Part shown: positions 37,439 through 46,229 of the stretch, one piece after another
Layout: every line of letters begins with the position of its first letter
How positions within the stretch are numbered: position 1 is the first letter of the stretch
NCBI RefSeq assembly: GCF_004519335.1
Contig: NZ_SOZD01000004.1
Coordinates: 248,001-312,000, forward strand
Length of the DNA stretch: 64,000 nucleotides
Source of the DNA: Jiella endophytica
Lineage (GTDB): Bacteria > Pseudomonadota > Alphaproteobacteria > Rhizobiales > Rhizobiaceae
Reading direction: 5' to 3'
Notes under the pieces: generated by a model
Databases searched by the model: none
Seen by the model: only the letters and a program-made list of their open reading frames with translations
What the model was told of the DNA's origin: nothing
Position numbers and translations under genes: made by a program

Positions 37439-38140
37439 TCAGAGGCCGAGATAGGTTCGGCGCAGTTCCGGATCGGCGGCGACGGATGCGGCGGAGCCGG
37501 CGATCGCCACCTCGCCGTTCTCGATGACGTAGGCGCGGCCGGCGAGCTCCAGCGACTGGACGACGTTCTGCTCGACCAGCATGATCGACAGGCCATCGGC
37601 ATTGAGCGAATTGATGAGGGCGAACATCTCCTCGACGAGGAGCGGCGACAGGCCGAGGGACGGCTCGTCGAGGATCAGCAGCTTCGGCTCGGCCATCAGG
37701 CCGCGGCCGATGGCGAGCATCTGCTGCTCGCCGCCGGAGAGCGTGCCGGCGAACTGGCCGATCCGCTCCTTCAGCCGCGGGAAGATCGCAAAGACCTTTT
37801 CGAGATTGGCCGCGCGGTTCGGCTTTGCCCGGCCGTAGCTGCCGAGTTCGAGATTCTCGCGCACGCCCATGTTCGGGAAGATGCGGCGGCCCTCCGGCAC
37901 CTGGATGAGGCCGCTCGCGACGATCTCGGCCGGCGATGCGCCGGCAAGCGAGCGCCCGCAAAAGCGGATCGTCCCGCCGCGCGGCCTGACGAGGCCGGAC
38001 AGCACCATGTTGAGCGTCGTCTTGCCGACACCATTGGAGCCGAGCACGGCGACGATCTCCCCCGCCTCGACCTTCATGTCGATGCCGCGCAGGATCTCGA
38101 CGCTGCCATAGCCGGCCCGCAGCCCTTCGACCTCAAGCAT
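37439..38140 (-). CDS. livF: ABC transporter ATP-binding protein, LivF type
   Basis: 233 aa. Walker A GSNGVGKTT, signature LSGGEQQM, Walker B LLILDEPSLGLSP; HAAT (branched-chain amino acid-type) family length and order. Its start overlaps the livG stop by eight bases. In this operon it probably energises uptake of the hydantoinase-pathway substrate rather than leucine. Confidence 0.93.
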   Translation of the reverse strand: MLEVEGLRAGYGSVEILRGIDMKVEAGEIVAVLGSNGVGKTTLNMVLSGLVRPRGGTIRFCGRSLAGASPAEIVASGLIQVPEGRRIFPNMGVRENLELGSYGRAKPNRAANLEKVFAIFPRLKERIGQFAGTLSGGEQQMLAIGRGLMAEPKLLILDEPSLGLSPLLVEEMFALINSLNADGLSIMLVEQNVVQSLELAGRAYVIENGEVAIAGSAASVAADPELRRTYLGL

Positions 38141-38879
38141 CGGCCGCCTCCCCGCCTTTCAGCCGGGCGGCTGCACCATGGCCGAGATAGGCCTCGATCA
38201 CCTTCTGGTCGGCGACCACCTCAGCCGGCGTGCCGCGGGCGATGATCGCGCCTTGGGCGAGGACGAAGACCTCGTCGCAGAGGCTGACGACGGCCTGCAT
38301 GACGTGTTCGATCATCAAAATCGTGATCCCGTCGTCGCGAAGCGAGCGGATGACCGGAAGGATATCGCGCACCTCCGACGGGTTGAGCCCGGCCAGCACC
38401 TCGTCGAGGAGAAGGAGCCGCGGCTCCGTCGCCAGCGCCCGGGCGAGCTCCAGCCGCTTGCGGCCGGCGACGGTGAGGCTCGACGCCGGCGCGTCCAGCC
38501 TGTCGCCGAGGCCGACCTTTTCGGCGACCGCGGCCGCCAGCCGCTCCGCATCCGGCCGGCGCGGATGGCGCAGGAACGCCCCGACGACGATGTTCTCGAG
38601 GACGGAGAGACCGGCGAACGGCTTGACGATCTGGAAGGTGCGGCCGATCCCTCGTTCTGCCAGCCGATGGGCGGCGACGCCGGTGATCGTCTCGCCCTCG
38701 AAGGCGACCTTTCCGGCGGTCGGCTTCAGGAAGCCGGAGACGATGGTGAAGAGCGTCGTCTTGCCGGCGCCGTTCGGGCCGATGAGGCCGGTGATCGATC
38801 CCGCCTTCACCTGCATCGAGGCGTCGTTGACGGCGGTGAGACCGCCAAAGCGCATGGTGACGTTGTCGACGGTGAGCAT
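38133..38879 (-). CDS. livG: ABC transporter ATP-binding protein, LivG type
   Basis: 248 aa. Walker A GPNGAGKTT, Walker B LLLLDEVLAGLNPSE. The signature appears as LTVAGRKRLELARAL, the usual LivG variation of LSGGQ. FQIVKPFAGLSVLENI is the Q-loop. TGATG overlap with livM. It pairs with LivF as the ATPase of the HAAT transporter. Confidence 0.93.
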   Translation of the reverse strand: MLTVDNVTMRFGGLTAVNDASMQVKAGSITGLIGPNGAGKTTLFTIVSGFLKPTAGKVAFEGETITGVAAHRLAERGIGRTFQIVKPFAGLSVLENIVVGAFLRHPRRPDAERLAAAVAEKVGLGDRLDAPASSLTVAGRKRLELARALATEPRLLLLDEVLAGLNPSEVRDILPVIRSLRDDGITILMIEHVMQAVVSLCDEVFVLAQGAIIARGTPAEVVADQKVIEAYLGHGAAARLKGGEAADA

Positions 38880-39868
38880 CAGGCCTCTCCCTCGACCGGC
38901 GCGGCGTCGCGGACCGGCCGCGGCCTGTCGCGGCGCCTGACGATGCCGACGAGGCCGCCCGGCAGGAAGGCCACCGCAACGACGAGGACGGCGCCGTAGA
39001 CGGCAAGGTCGATGCCCGGCAGGCCGCCGGCCAGCGACTTGGCGAGCTCGCCCACGCCATGCAGCGCAAGGGCGCCGACAACCGGGCCGAGCACCGTGCC
39101 GAGGCCGCCGACGATCGCCGCGAGCAACACCTCGACCGAGATCCAGGTGCCGTAGGCGATGCCGGAATCGATGAACAGGAAATACTGGAGATAAAGGACG
39201 CCCGCCGCGGCGGTGATTGCCCCGGACAGGCAGATCGCCTTCAGCTTGACGACGAGGACGTCGACGCCGAGGGCGCGGGCCGCCTCCTCGTTTTCCCGCA
39301 GCGCCACCAGCTGCGCGCCAAAGCGCGAGCCGCGGATCCACTGGACCAGCAGGAGAACGACGATCACCAGCGCGACGACGAAGCCGAGGAAGGTCGCGCG
39401 GTCGGCAAATTGCAGGTTCTCGGCGCCGATCTTCAGGGGCAGCAGCAGGCCGGCGGCCCCGCCGGTGACCTCGGAGGAATTGGCGAGGACCCGGAACACT
39501 TCGGCGAATGCGAGGGTGACGAGGGCGAAATAGGAGCCGCGAAGCCCCGCCCGGAACGACAGGAAGCCGATGACGAGGCCGGCGAGCGCACCGGCGAGAG
39601 TGCCGGCGACGAAGCCGGTCCAGGCGTCGAAGCCGAGCTGCATCTGCCAGATCGCCGAGGCATAGGCGCCGGTGCCGAAGAAGGCGGCGTGGCCGAAGGA
39701 GAACTGGCCGCCGAAGCCGCCGAGGAGGTTCCAGCCCTGCGCCGCCAGAGCGACGGTCAGGGTGAAGACGAGGAAGTTGAGGACGACGTTGGAGGTGACG
39801 AACAGCGGCGCAAGGGCGAGGAGAACGCCGAGCACGAGCACCGGGAGATAGGGGCGGAGCGTTCTCAT
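38879..39868 (-). CDS. livM: ABC transporter permease, LivM type
   Basis: 329 aa, mostly hydrophobic, with about eight to ten membrane segments. Family blocks GGFGGQFSFGHAAFFGTGAY, LRGSYFALVTLAFAEVFRVL and the EAA-like loop ALRENEEAARALGVDVLVVK. Start overlaps the livH stop (ATGA). Confidence 0.94.
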   Translation of the reverse strand: MRTLRPYLPVLVLGVLLALAPLFVTSNVVLNFLVFTLTVALAAQGWNLLGGFGGQFSFGHAAFFGTGAYASAIWQMQLGFDAWTGFVAGTLAGALAGLVIGFLSFRAGLRGSYFALVTLAFAEVFRVLANSSEVTGGAAGLLLPLKIGAENLQFADRATFLGFVVALVIVVLLLVQWIRGSRFGAQLVALRENEEAARALGVDVLVVKLKAICLSGAITAAAGVLYLQYFLFIDSGIAYGTWISVEVLLAAIVGGLGTVLGPVVGALALHGVGELAKSLAGGLPGIDLAVYGAVLVVAVAFLPGGLVGIVRRRDRPRPVRDAAPVEGEA

Positions 39869-40737
39869 GCCTTGGCTCCGAAGAGGCCGGTCGGCTTGAA
39901 CAGGAGCGCCAGGATGAAGATCAGGAAGATGCCGATCTGGCCGAGGCTTTCGCCGAGGAACAGGCCGCTCATCGATTCGACGACGCCGATGATCAGCCCG
40001 CCGAGCATCGCCCCGACGATCGAGCCCATGCCGCCGAGGACGACGATGGTGAAAGCGACGAGGACATAGGCGCTGCCGATGCGCGGATTGACGTAGAAGG
40101 TCGGCAGAAGCAGGCAGGCGGCAACCGCAAGGCAGGCGCAGCCGAGGCCGAAGGTGACGGCATAGACATGGCCCACGCTGATCCCCTGAAGGCTGGCGCC
40201 GATCTTTTCCCTGGCGACGGCGCGGATCGCCTTGCCGGTGTCGGAGCGCGACAGGAACAGCCAGAGCAGCGCCGCCGTCGCCAGCGCACCGGCTGCGCCG
40301 AACACCCGCGCCTGGCCGAGGAGATAGGGACCGACCTCGAACACCGCGAAGGAATAGTCGGTGTTGAGCGAGCGGGTGTCGGAGCCGAAGCCGGCCAGAA
40401 GCAGGTTCTCGATGATGATCGACAGGCCGAGGGTGACGAGCAGGATGTTCTCGTCGCGGCCGTGGCTCGCCGGGCCGATGACGAGGCGCTGCAGGCCGTA
40501 GCCGAGGCCGAAGAAGATCACCGCCAGGAGCGGGATCTGGACGTAAGGGTCGAGGCCGAGGATCTGGTTGACGAAGAGCACGGCGAACATTGCTGCGGCG
40601 AGCAGCGCGCCATGGGCGAAGTTGATGATGTGGAGGACGCCGTAGACGAGGGTCAGCCCGAGCGCGACGAGAGCGTAGATCGCCCCGGTCAGAAGCCCGT
40701 TCAACAATGCCTCGATGATGATGTCGGCAGAATACAT
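39865..40737 (-). CDS. livH: ABC transporter permease, LivH type
   Basis: 290 aa. LNGLLTGAIYALVALGLTLV, then YGVLHIINFAHGALLAAAMF is the LivH hallmark; VAREKIGASLQGISVGHVYA is the EAA-like loop, and FTIVVLGGMGSIVGAMLGGL follows. A 418-base gap holding repeats A3 and D separates it from the binding-protein gene upstream in the operon, as often happens when such repeats enter an operon. Confidence 0.94.
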   Translation of the reverse strand: MYSADIIIEALLNGLLTGAIYALVALGLTLVYGVLHIINFAHGALLAAAMFAVLFVNQILGLDPYVQIPLLAVIFFGLGYGLQRLVIGPASHGRDENILLVTLGLSIIIENLLLAGFGSDTRSLNTDYSFAVFEVGPYLLGQARVFGAAGALATAALLWLFLSRSDTGKAIRAVAREKIGASLQGISVGHVYAVTFGLGCACLAVAACLLLPTFYVNPRIGSAYVLVAFTIVVLGGMGSIVGAMLGGLIIGVVESMSGLFLGESLGQIGIFLIFILALLFKPTGLFGAKA

Positions 40738-40843
40738 CGGCTGTTTGTGTCTCCGGCGCCGGTTGGCGCGTTGGGGTGGTCTGGGGCGTTGCGTTCGGTC
40801 GGGGTCGCGGCGGCGGCGAATGGCTCGACGTTCGCGCCAGGCG

Positions 40844-41016
40844 CCCCCCTCTGGGCTGCCGCCCATCTCCCCCTCCAGGGGGGAGATTGAAAGCGTCAGC
40901 GCCGGCCTGCCGTCTTTGCCGCCGGTGCATGTCCCTGCGTCAGCGAGTGGCCGCGGCCTCGATCAAGAGTCGATCTCCCGCCTTGAGGGGGAGATGCCCG
41001 GCAGGGCAGAGGGGGG
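40844..41016. repeat. MITE-like repeat, family A, copy 3
   Basis: About 172 bp with the same inverted ends as copies 1 and 2 but a different interior. It occupies the gap between livH and the binding-protein gene (40738-41155), the rest of which is repeat D plus spacer. Confidence 0.85.
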
Positions 41017-41072
41017 TGCTCCAGTGAGCGCAGAGGTCAGACTCATGGATACGACCGACGCCGCGCCTGGCG

Positions 41073-41119
41073 CCCCTCGCCCTTCGAGGCGAGCTGGGCT
41101 CGCACCTCAGGATGAGGGG
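41073..41119. repeat. Short hairpin repeat, family D
   Basis: CCCCTC ... GAGGGG inverted ends around CTTCGAGGCGAGCTGGGCTC and GCACCTCAGGATGAG. I recognise this type as a common intergenic repeat of alphaproteobacteria. Only one copy was noticed here. Confidence 0.5.
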
Positions 41120-41155
41120 CTACTGGAACGACCCGCCCTTTAGAGCGAACGCGCC

Positions 41156-42379
41156 TCACCCGTTGATCGGAAACACCGGCTTGGCGTCGGCGAAATCCTC
41201 CGGGTAGATCACCTTGATGGCATTGTCCTGCACCTGCAGCGACACCGGGGCGGCGCCGGTGTTCTGGCCACCCTCGAACTTGGTCGGGCCGTAGGGCATG
41301 ACGTGCTTTTCGAAGGTGGAAGCCGCCAGCGCCTCGTTGACCGCATCCGGCTCGGTGGATTTGGCCCGGTCGATGGCGTCGGCGAGAAGCTTCACGCAGG
41401 AATAGTTCAGCGGGATGTTGTAGGCCCACAGGCCGCCGGCATCCTCGACCGACTTCTTCAGCGCCTCGGCCTCCTCCTTGCGGGGGTCGTGCCAGTGGTT
41501 GCAGTCCATGACGTGGTCGGCCGCCTCGGGGAACTCCTTGACGAAGCGCATGTTGGAGGCCGCGCCGTTGAGCACCGAATAATAGCCCATCGGCCGCACC
41601 CGCTGCTGCTGCAGCGTGCGCATCAAAAGCACCGTCTCGCCGTAATAGGAGGACGGGATGATCAGGTCCGGCTTCAGGGAGCGGATTCGCAGGGCGACAT
41701 TCGACATGTCGCGGGCCGGCGTCGGATGGGCGATCGTCTCGAGGATCTCGAAGCCGTGCTTGGGAAGCTCCGTCGCCATCAGCTTGGCAAGGCCCGAGCC
41801 GAACAGCCCGTCCTCGTGGACGAGGACGACGGTCTTCGCCGGGTTGCCGGCCGCCTCGTTGAGCTTGACGAGATTGGCGATCGCCGTCTCGGAGCACGTG
41901 CCGAAGCCGGGGCCGAAGCGGAAGGTGTTCTTCAGGTCGCGCTGGACGATCTTGTCGGACACGCCGACGTCGACGATGTAGGGCAGGTCGTAGCGCGCCG
42001 CGGCCTGGCTGGAGGCAAGGCAGATCGGGCTGGCGAAGCCGCCGACGATGCCGACGACGCCTTCCGACTTCATCCGCTCGACCTCGGCGGTGCCGCCCTC
42101 CGGCGTCGAGCGGGCGTCGCCGAACACCATTTCGAGCTTGGCGCCGTCCATCGAGGCGATGCCGCCATTGTCGTTGATGAACTTGATGGCGTGTTCGGCG
42201 CCGGTGCGGCCGAGTTCACCGTCCTGGGCGAGATTGCCGGTCACCGGCTGGAGAATGCCGATCTTGATGGTCTTCGGCGTCTCGGCCCTCAAAACGCCCG
42301 GCATCGCGAGGCTCGCGCCAAGGGCGGCGCCGCCGCCCAACACGGTGCGGCGGCTGATCGTCTGCTTGAAGATGCTCAT
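41156..42379 (-). CDS. ABC transporter substrate-binding protein, LivJ/K type
   Basis: 407 aa. A twin-arginine-like leader (SRRTVLGGGAALGASLAMPG, cleaved near RAE) sends it to the periplasm. The type I binding-protein fold shows in IKIGILQPVTGNLAQDGELG, VGIVGGFASPICLASSQAAA and VHEDGLFGSGLAKLMATELP. Its ATG overlaps the gntR stop. It supplies the LivHMGF permease; amide- and urea-binding proteins also belong to this fold, so a nitrogenous ligand is plausible. Confidence 0.92.
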   Translation of the reverse strand: MSIFKQTISRRTVLGGGAALGASLAMPGVLRAETPKTIKIGILQPVTGNLAQDGELGRTGAEHAIKFINDNGGIASMDGAKLEMVFGDARSTPEGGTAEVERMKSEGVVGIVGGFASPICLASSQAAARYDLPYIVDVGVSDKIVQRDLKNTFRFGPGFGTCSETAIANLVKLNEAAGNPAKTVVLVHEDGLFGSGLAKLMATELPKHGFEILETIAHPTPARDMSNVALRIRSLKPDLIIPSSYYGETVLLMRTLQQQRVRPMGYYSVLNGAASNMRFVKEFPEAADHVMDCNHWHDPRKEEAEALKKSVEDAGGLWAYNIPLNYSCVKLLADAIDRAKSTEPDAVNEALAASTFEKHVMPYGPTKFEGGQNTGAAPVSLQVQDNAIKVIYPEDFADAKPVFPING

Positions 42380-43242
42380 CGCGTGGTTTTCCTTTTGACG
42401 ATTCCGGGGTTTTTGGCATTGCGGGGTTCGGAACGGCGGGCGCCGGCGGGCCGCCCCGCCGCCGAGGGCGAAATCGCCGCCCAGCGCATCGACCGGCCCT
42501 GCCGGGTGCGTTCGAGATCGAGCTGCAGCTCGTAGAGATCGGGGCGGTAGAGGGCGTAGAGATATTCGACGCCGGCGCCGGTCTCGTCCTTGACGATCCG
42601 GGTGATCGAAAGGAGCGCCGCGCCGGTCTCGACGCCGAGGGCATCGGCGATCTCCGGGCCGGCCTGGCTGGCGCCGACGGTCTGCCGGGCGCTGGCGACC
42701 CGCGCGCCCGAGCGCTCGAGGAGTTCCAGAAGTGGCGTCGAGCGGAGATCGGCCTCCGAATAGGAGATGCCGATGCGCTTCGGGACATAGGTGACCAGAT
42801 AGGAGAACGGCATGCCGTCGGTGATCCGCACCCGCACCGAGCGCTGCACCTCTTCGCCCGGATCAAGGCCCAGCCCTTCGGCCACCGCCGGCGTCGGCAG
42901 CATGTAGCCGAAAGCGAGAAGCCTCACCTCGGTGCTGCGGCCCATCTCGACGAGATGGGTGAAGACATTGGAGAAGTCGGCGACCAGCGTCGCGGTGCGC
43001 GAGGGCGAGCGCACATAGGTGCCGGAACCCGGCCGCCGCTCGACGAGCCCCTCCTCGGCAAGCCGCTCCAGCGCGCTACGGATGGTCACCCGCGAGACGC
43101 CGTGCTGGGTGGCGAGATCCGGCTCGCTCGGCATGCGCGCGGTCGGCGCGAGGGCGCCGGACAGAATGCGGTCCTTCAGATGCAGATACACCCGAAGCGC
43201 CTTGCGCGGCTCCGACACCATAGGCTGCGACGGCGCGGCCAT
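42376..43242 (-). CDS. GntR/HutC-family regulator (UTRA domain)
   Basis: 288 aa. Winged helix at about 15-80 (ALAPTARMPSEPDLATQHGV, then SRVTIRSALERLAEEGLVER), then a UTRA ligand domain (about 95-240). The C-terminal tail is basic, about 35 residues. It is the first gene of the minus-strand catabolic operon. Two TGTCT-N8-AGACA dyads lie upstream, between it and the divergent flavoprotein gene, so it probably represses both directions until its ligand appears. Confidence 0.9.
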   Translation of the reverse strand: MAAPSQPMVSEPRKALRVYLHLKDRILSGALAPTARMPSEPDLATQHGVSRVTIRSALERLAEEGLVERRPGSGTYVRSPSRTATLVADFSNVFTHLVEMGRSTEVRLLAFGYMLPTPAVAEGLGLDPGEEVQRSVRVRITDGMPFSYLVTYVPKRIGISYSEADLRSTPLLELLERSGARVASARQTVGASQAGPEIADALGVETGAALLSITRIVKDETGAGVEYLYALYRPDLYELQLDLERTRQGRSMRWAAISPSAAGRPAGARRSEPRNAKNPGIVKRKTTR

Positions 43243-43261
43243 GCTCTGATTTCCTCCCGTT

Positions 43262-43285
43262 ATCTGTCTATTCAGTCAGACAGAT
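43262..43285. promoter_or_regulatory. GntR operator candidate 1
   Basis: ATCTGTCT, eight-base spacer ATTCAGTC, AGACAGAT: a perfect 8-bp dyad 20 bases upstream of the gntR start. Shares TGTCT-N8-AGACA with the site at 43399. Confidence 0.65.
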
Positions 43286-43398
43286 CTGGTCCTGTCAACC
43301 GGATGCCGTCCGTCTCTCCCGCCCCGCATTCATCGAAGCTGCCCGAGATATCCGGGCCCGGGCGGCAGCGACCTTTTGACTGAGGGTGCAGACCGATC

Positions 43399-43418
43399 TT
43401 GTCTTTTCCACCAGACAA
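43399..43418. promoter_or_regulatory. GntR operator candidate 2
   Basis: TTGTCT, eight-base spacer TTTCCACC, AGACAA: a perfect 6-bp dyad, 64 bases before the flavoprotein ATG and 135 bases (centre to centre) from site 1. Confidence 0.6.
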
Positions 43419-43481
43419 ATTAGCCTTCGCATGACACGCCAGCCGGGCAATGCCGGCTGCGACACAGAGAAAGGTCCTGAA

Positions 43482-44888
43482 ATGCCGAGCATCGAGCGGG
43501 CGGAGCCTTCGGATTTCGAGACCACCGTCGCGCTCGCCATTGTCGGGGCCGGCGCCGCGGGGCTGACGGCCGCCCTTGCGGCGAAGGAGGCCGGGGTGAC
43601 AGACGTGGTCCTGTTCGAGCGCGACGCGACGCCGTCGGGCTCGACGGCCCTCTCCGCCGGGCTGGTGCCGGCAGCGGGAACGCGCTTCCAGTGCGACGCC
43701 GGCATCGAGGACAGCGCCGAGCTGTTTGCCGCAGACATCATGACGAAGGCGCATGACGAGCCCGACCCGGCCCTCGTCGCGCAGGTCGCCACGGCAAGCG
43801 GCGCGGCGGTGGAATGGCTGGCCGACAGGTTCGACCTTCCCTTCTCGCTGGTCGCCGACTTCTCCTATCCCGGGCACTCCCGCCGCAGGATGCACGGCAT
43901 GCCGAGCCGATCCGGCCAGGAACTCGTCGACCGGCTGCGCCAGGCTGCCGAGACCGCCGGCTGCGACATCCTCTGCGACAGCCTTGTCGACACGCTCTTT
44001 GTCGGCGCCGACGGGTCGCTGACCGGCGTTTCCTTCACCCGGCCGGACGGCACCCGCGAGAGGCTCGGCACATCGGTGCTGATCTTGGCCTGCAACGGCT
44101 ATGGCGGCAATCGCGAACTCGTCGCGAGGCACATTCCGGAGCTTTCCGACGCCCTTTATTTCGGCCACGAGGGCAATCGCGGCGAGGCGGTGCTCTGGGG
44201 CGAGGCGATCGGCGCGAGGCTGAACCATCTCTCCGGCCATCAGGGCCACGGTTCCGTCGCCCATCCCGCCGGCGTGCTTCTGACCTGGGCGACGATCACC
44301 GAGGGCGGTTGCCAGGTGAACCTTCGCGGCGAACGCTTCAGCGACGAATCCCGCGGCTATTCCGAACAGGCCACCGAAGTCCTGAAGCAGCCGGATGGCA
44401 TCGCCTTCACCCTCTTCGACGAGCGGATCGCCGGCATCTGCCGGCAGTTCGAGGACTTCCGCAATCTCGAAGCGATGAACGCCGTCATTGCTGCGCCGAC
44501 GATCGGCGAGCTTGCCGAAAAGCTGAAGCTGCCGGGGGAGACGCTGCTGGCGACGATGGAGGCCTTCGAACTCGCCAAGGTCAATGGCGAGCTCGATCCG
44601 TTCGGCCGCGGCCTCAAGGAGACGCCGCGGCTGCAGGCGCCGTTCCGGGCCGTTCGGGTGACCGGGGCGCTGTTCCACACCCAGGGCGGGCTCGTCGTCG
44701 ACAGCGAGGCGCGGGTGCTGCGCGAGGACGGAACGGCGATCGCCAATCTTTATGCCGCCGGCGGGGCGGCCTGCGGCGTCTCGGGGTCGAAGGCCTCCGG
44801 CTATCTCTCCGGCAACGGCCTTTTGACCGCCGTCACCCTTGGCCGGATCGCCGGGGACGCGGCCGGCCGGCGACTCGCCGGCAGCTGA
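43482..44888 (+). CDS. FAD-dependent oxidoreductase (fumarate reductase/succinate dehydrogenase flavoprotein type)
   Basis: 468 aa. FAD site LAIVGAGAAGLTAALAAKEA at about 20-39, SGSTALSAGLVPAAGT (flavin-contacting segment). C-terminal AAGGAACGVSGSKASGYLSG closes the FAD fold. The FAD_binding_2 family reduces C=C bonds or dehydrogenates organic acids and steroids. AAAGG precedes the ATG. Divergent from gntR with shared operator candidates, so it is likely part of the same pathway. It converges with the LysR gene at nine bases. Confidence 0.88.
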   Translation: MPSIERAEPSDFETTVALAIVGAGAAGLTAALAAKEAGVTDVVLFERDATPSGSTALSAGLVPAAGTRFQCDAGIEDSAELFAADIMTKAHDEPDPALVAQVATASGAAVEWLADRFDLPFSLVADFSYPGHSRRRMHGMPSRSGQELVDRLRQAAETAGCDILCDSLVDTLFVGADGSLTGVSFTRPDGTRERLGTSVLILACNGYGGNRELVARHIPELSDALYFGHEGNRGEAVLWGEAIGARLNHLSGHQGHGSVAHPAGVLLTWATITEGGCQVNLRGERFSDESRGYSEQATEVLKQPDGIAFTLFDERIAGICRQFEDFRNLEAMNAVIAAPTIGELAEKLKLPGETLLATMEAFELAKVNGELDPFGRGLKETPRLQAPFRAVRVTGALFHTQGGLVVDSEARVLREDGTAIANLYAAGGAACGVSGSKASGYLSGNGLLTAVTLGRIAGDAAGRRLAGS

Positions 44889-44897
44889 GCAGGCGCG

Positions 44898-45809
44898 TCA
44901 GCCCGCCGTCCCGCCGCCGGACCGCGCCGCCTCCTCGATCAGCCAGTCGCGGAAGAGGCAGAAGGCGGGATTGTCCGCCTGCTGCGGCGGGAAGATCAGC
45001 GCATAGGGCGAGCCGCCGTCGAGCCGGCGCGGCGAGGCCCGCACCAGACGACCGGAGGCGAGATCCTCCTCGACGAGGATTTCCGGCACCAGCGCGGCGC
45101 CGAGCCCGGCGCGGGCCGCGGTCAGCACCATGCCAAAATGCTCGAAGCGCGGCCCCCTGAGGATGCTGACGGCATCCATCCTCGCCTCCTGGAACCAGCG
45201 CAGCCAGAGATCCGGCCGCGTCGCCTGCTGCAACAGCGGCAACCCGGCGAGTTGGCTGTCGTCGAGCTCGCCCGATCGGCCGGCAACCTCGGGGCTGGCG
45301 ACGACGATCAGCGTCTCGCCGAGGAGCGCATTCGCTTCGGCGCCGCGGGATCTGAGTTCGAGGCGCTGGATCGCGGCATCCGCCGGGTCGCGGGAGAAAT
45401 CGACCGGGCCAAGCGCCGAGGTAACGTCGATGGTGATCTCCGGCGCGATCTCGGCAAAGCGCGGCAGCCGCGGGATCAGCCAGGCGCTGGCGAAGGTCGG
45501 CAGGGCGACGAGCCGCAAGAGCTTTTCCCGGCCGCCGAAGGACATGACGGTGAGCACCGCGCCATCGATCGCGGCAAGGATCTTCTCGGCGTCGCGCAGG
45601 AAGGAGCGTCCGGCATCAGACAGGATCAACCGCTGGCGCACCCGGTGGAAAAGACGCACGCCGAGTCGCTCCTCGAGGCTCTGCAGGGAACGGCTGACGG
45701 CGCTCTGGGTGAGCCCGAGCGTCTGAGCCGCCCGTGTCGCCGAGCCGGACTCGGCGAGCGCCCGGAAGGTTTCGAGCTCGCCGATGGTGGGGGTGTAGGA
45801 GCGACGCAT
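44898..45809 (-). CDS. LysR-family regulator (probably of gcdH)
   Basis: 303 aa, normal length. N-terminal winged helix (about 8-67; LETFRALAESGSATRAAQTL, LTQSAVSRSLQSLEERLGVR), effector domain about 95-295. It is transcribed away from gcdH across a 420-base gap mostly filled by repeat B2. LysR genes beside glutaryl-CoA dehydrogenase commonly activate it in response to glutarate; that assignment is from position. Confidence 0.88.
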   Translation of the reverse strand: MRRSYTPTIGELETFRALAESGSATRAAQTLGLTQSAVSRSLQSLEERLGVRLFHRVRQRLILSDAGRSFLRDAEKILAAIDGAVLTVMSFGGREKLLRLVALPTFASAWLIPRLPRFAEIAPEITIDVTSALGPVDFSRDPADAAIQRLELRSRGAEANALLGETLIVVASPEVAGRSGELDDSQLAGLPLLQQATRPDLWLRWFQEARMDAVSILRGPRFEHFGMVLTAARAGLGAALVPEILVEEDLASGRLVRASPRRLDGGSPYALIFPPQQADNPAFCLFRDWLIEEAARSGGGTAG

Positions 45810-45842
45810 GGGGGATGGCCTCGGCAGCGACGTGTCAGGCGG

Positions 45843-46107
45843 GGCGCCCTCTCTCCCCTTCGCGGGAGAGAAAGCCTTTTCGCGGTCTTAGCCCGAGCCT
45901 TGCGAGGGCTAAGTCGCTGAAAAGGCAAGAGAGGAGTTTCACCGTTCCGACCGCCGCCGACGAGAAGAAAGGGGCGGGCATGTCAACAAGGCCGCGCCGC
46001 ATTGGCAGAAACGGGGAAACCCCTCTCTTGCGATTTCTATCGTTTAGCCGCTTCGCGTCTAAGCCGATGAAATCGCTTTCTCTCCCACAAGGGGGAGAGA
46101 GGGCGCC
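45843..46107. repeat. MITE-like repeat, family B, copy 2
   Basis: About 265 bp with GGCGCCCTCTCTCCCC and its inverse at the ends, as in copy 1. Sub-terminal inverse segments GAGAGAAAGCC and GCTTTCTCTC pair as well. It lies between the LysR gene and the gcdH promoter region (gap 45810-46229). Confidence 0.8.
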
Positions 46108-46128
46108 GAGCCCTTCGATCGCGCCACT

Positions 46129-46147
46129 TCATGAGCAATCCTCATGA
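46129..46147. promoter_or_regulatory. LysR-box candidate upstream of gcdH
   Basis: TCATGAGCAATCCTCATGA: a 7-bp dyad with five-base spacer; contains T-N11-A (ATG-N9-CAT). It lies about 83 bases before the gcdH start. Confidence 0.5.
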
Positions 46148-46229
46148 GTTTGCAAGTCCAATTCGTTTGAATGCAGCCCCGACGAGCTGCTATCAGCCGG
46201 AGATTGCACAGACATTCGGGAGAAGTCTC

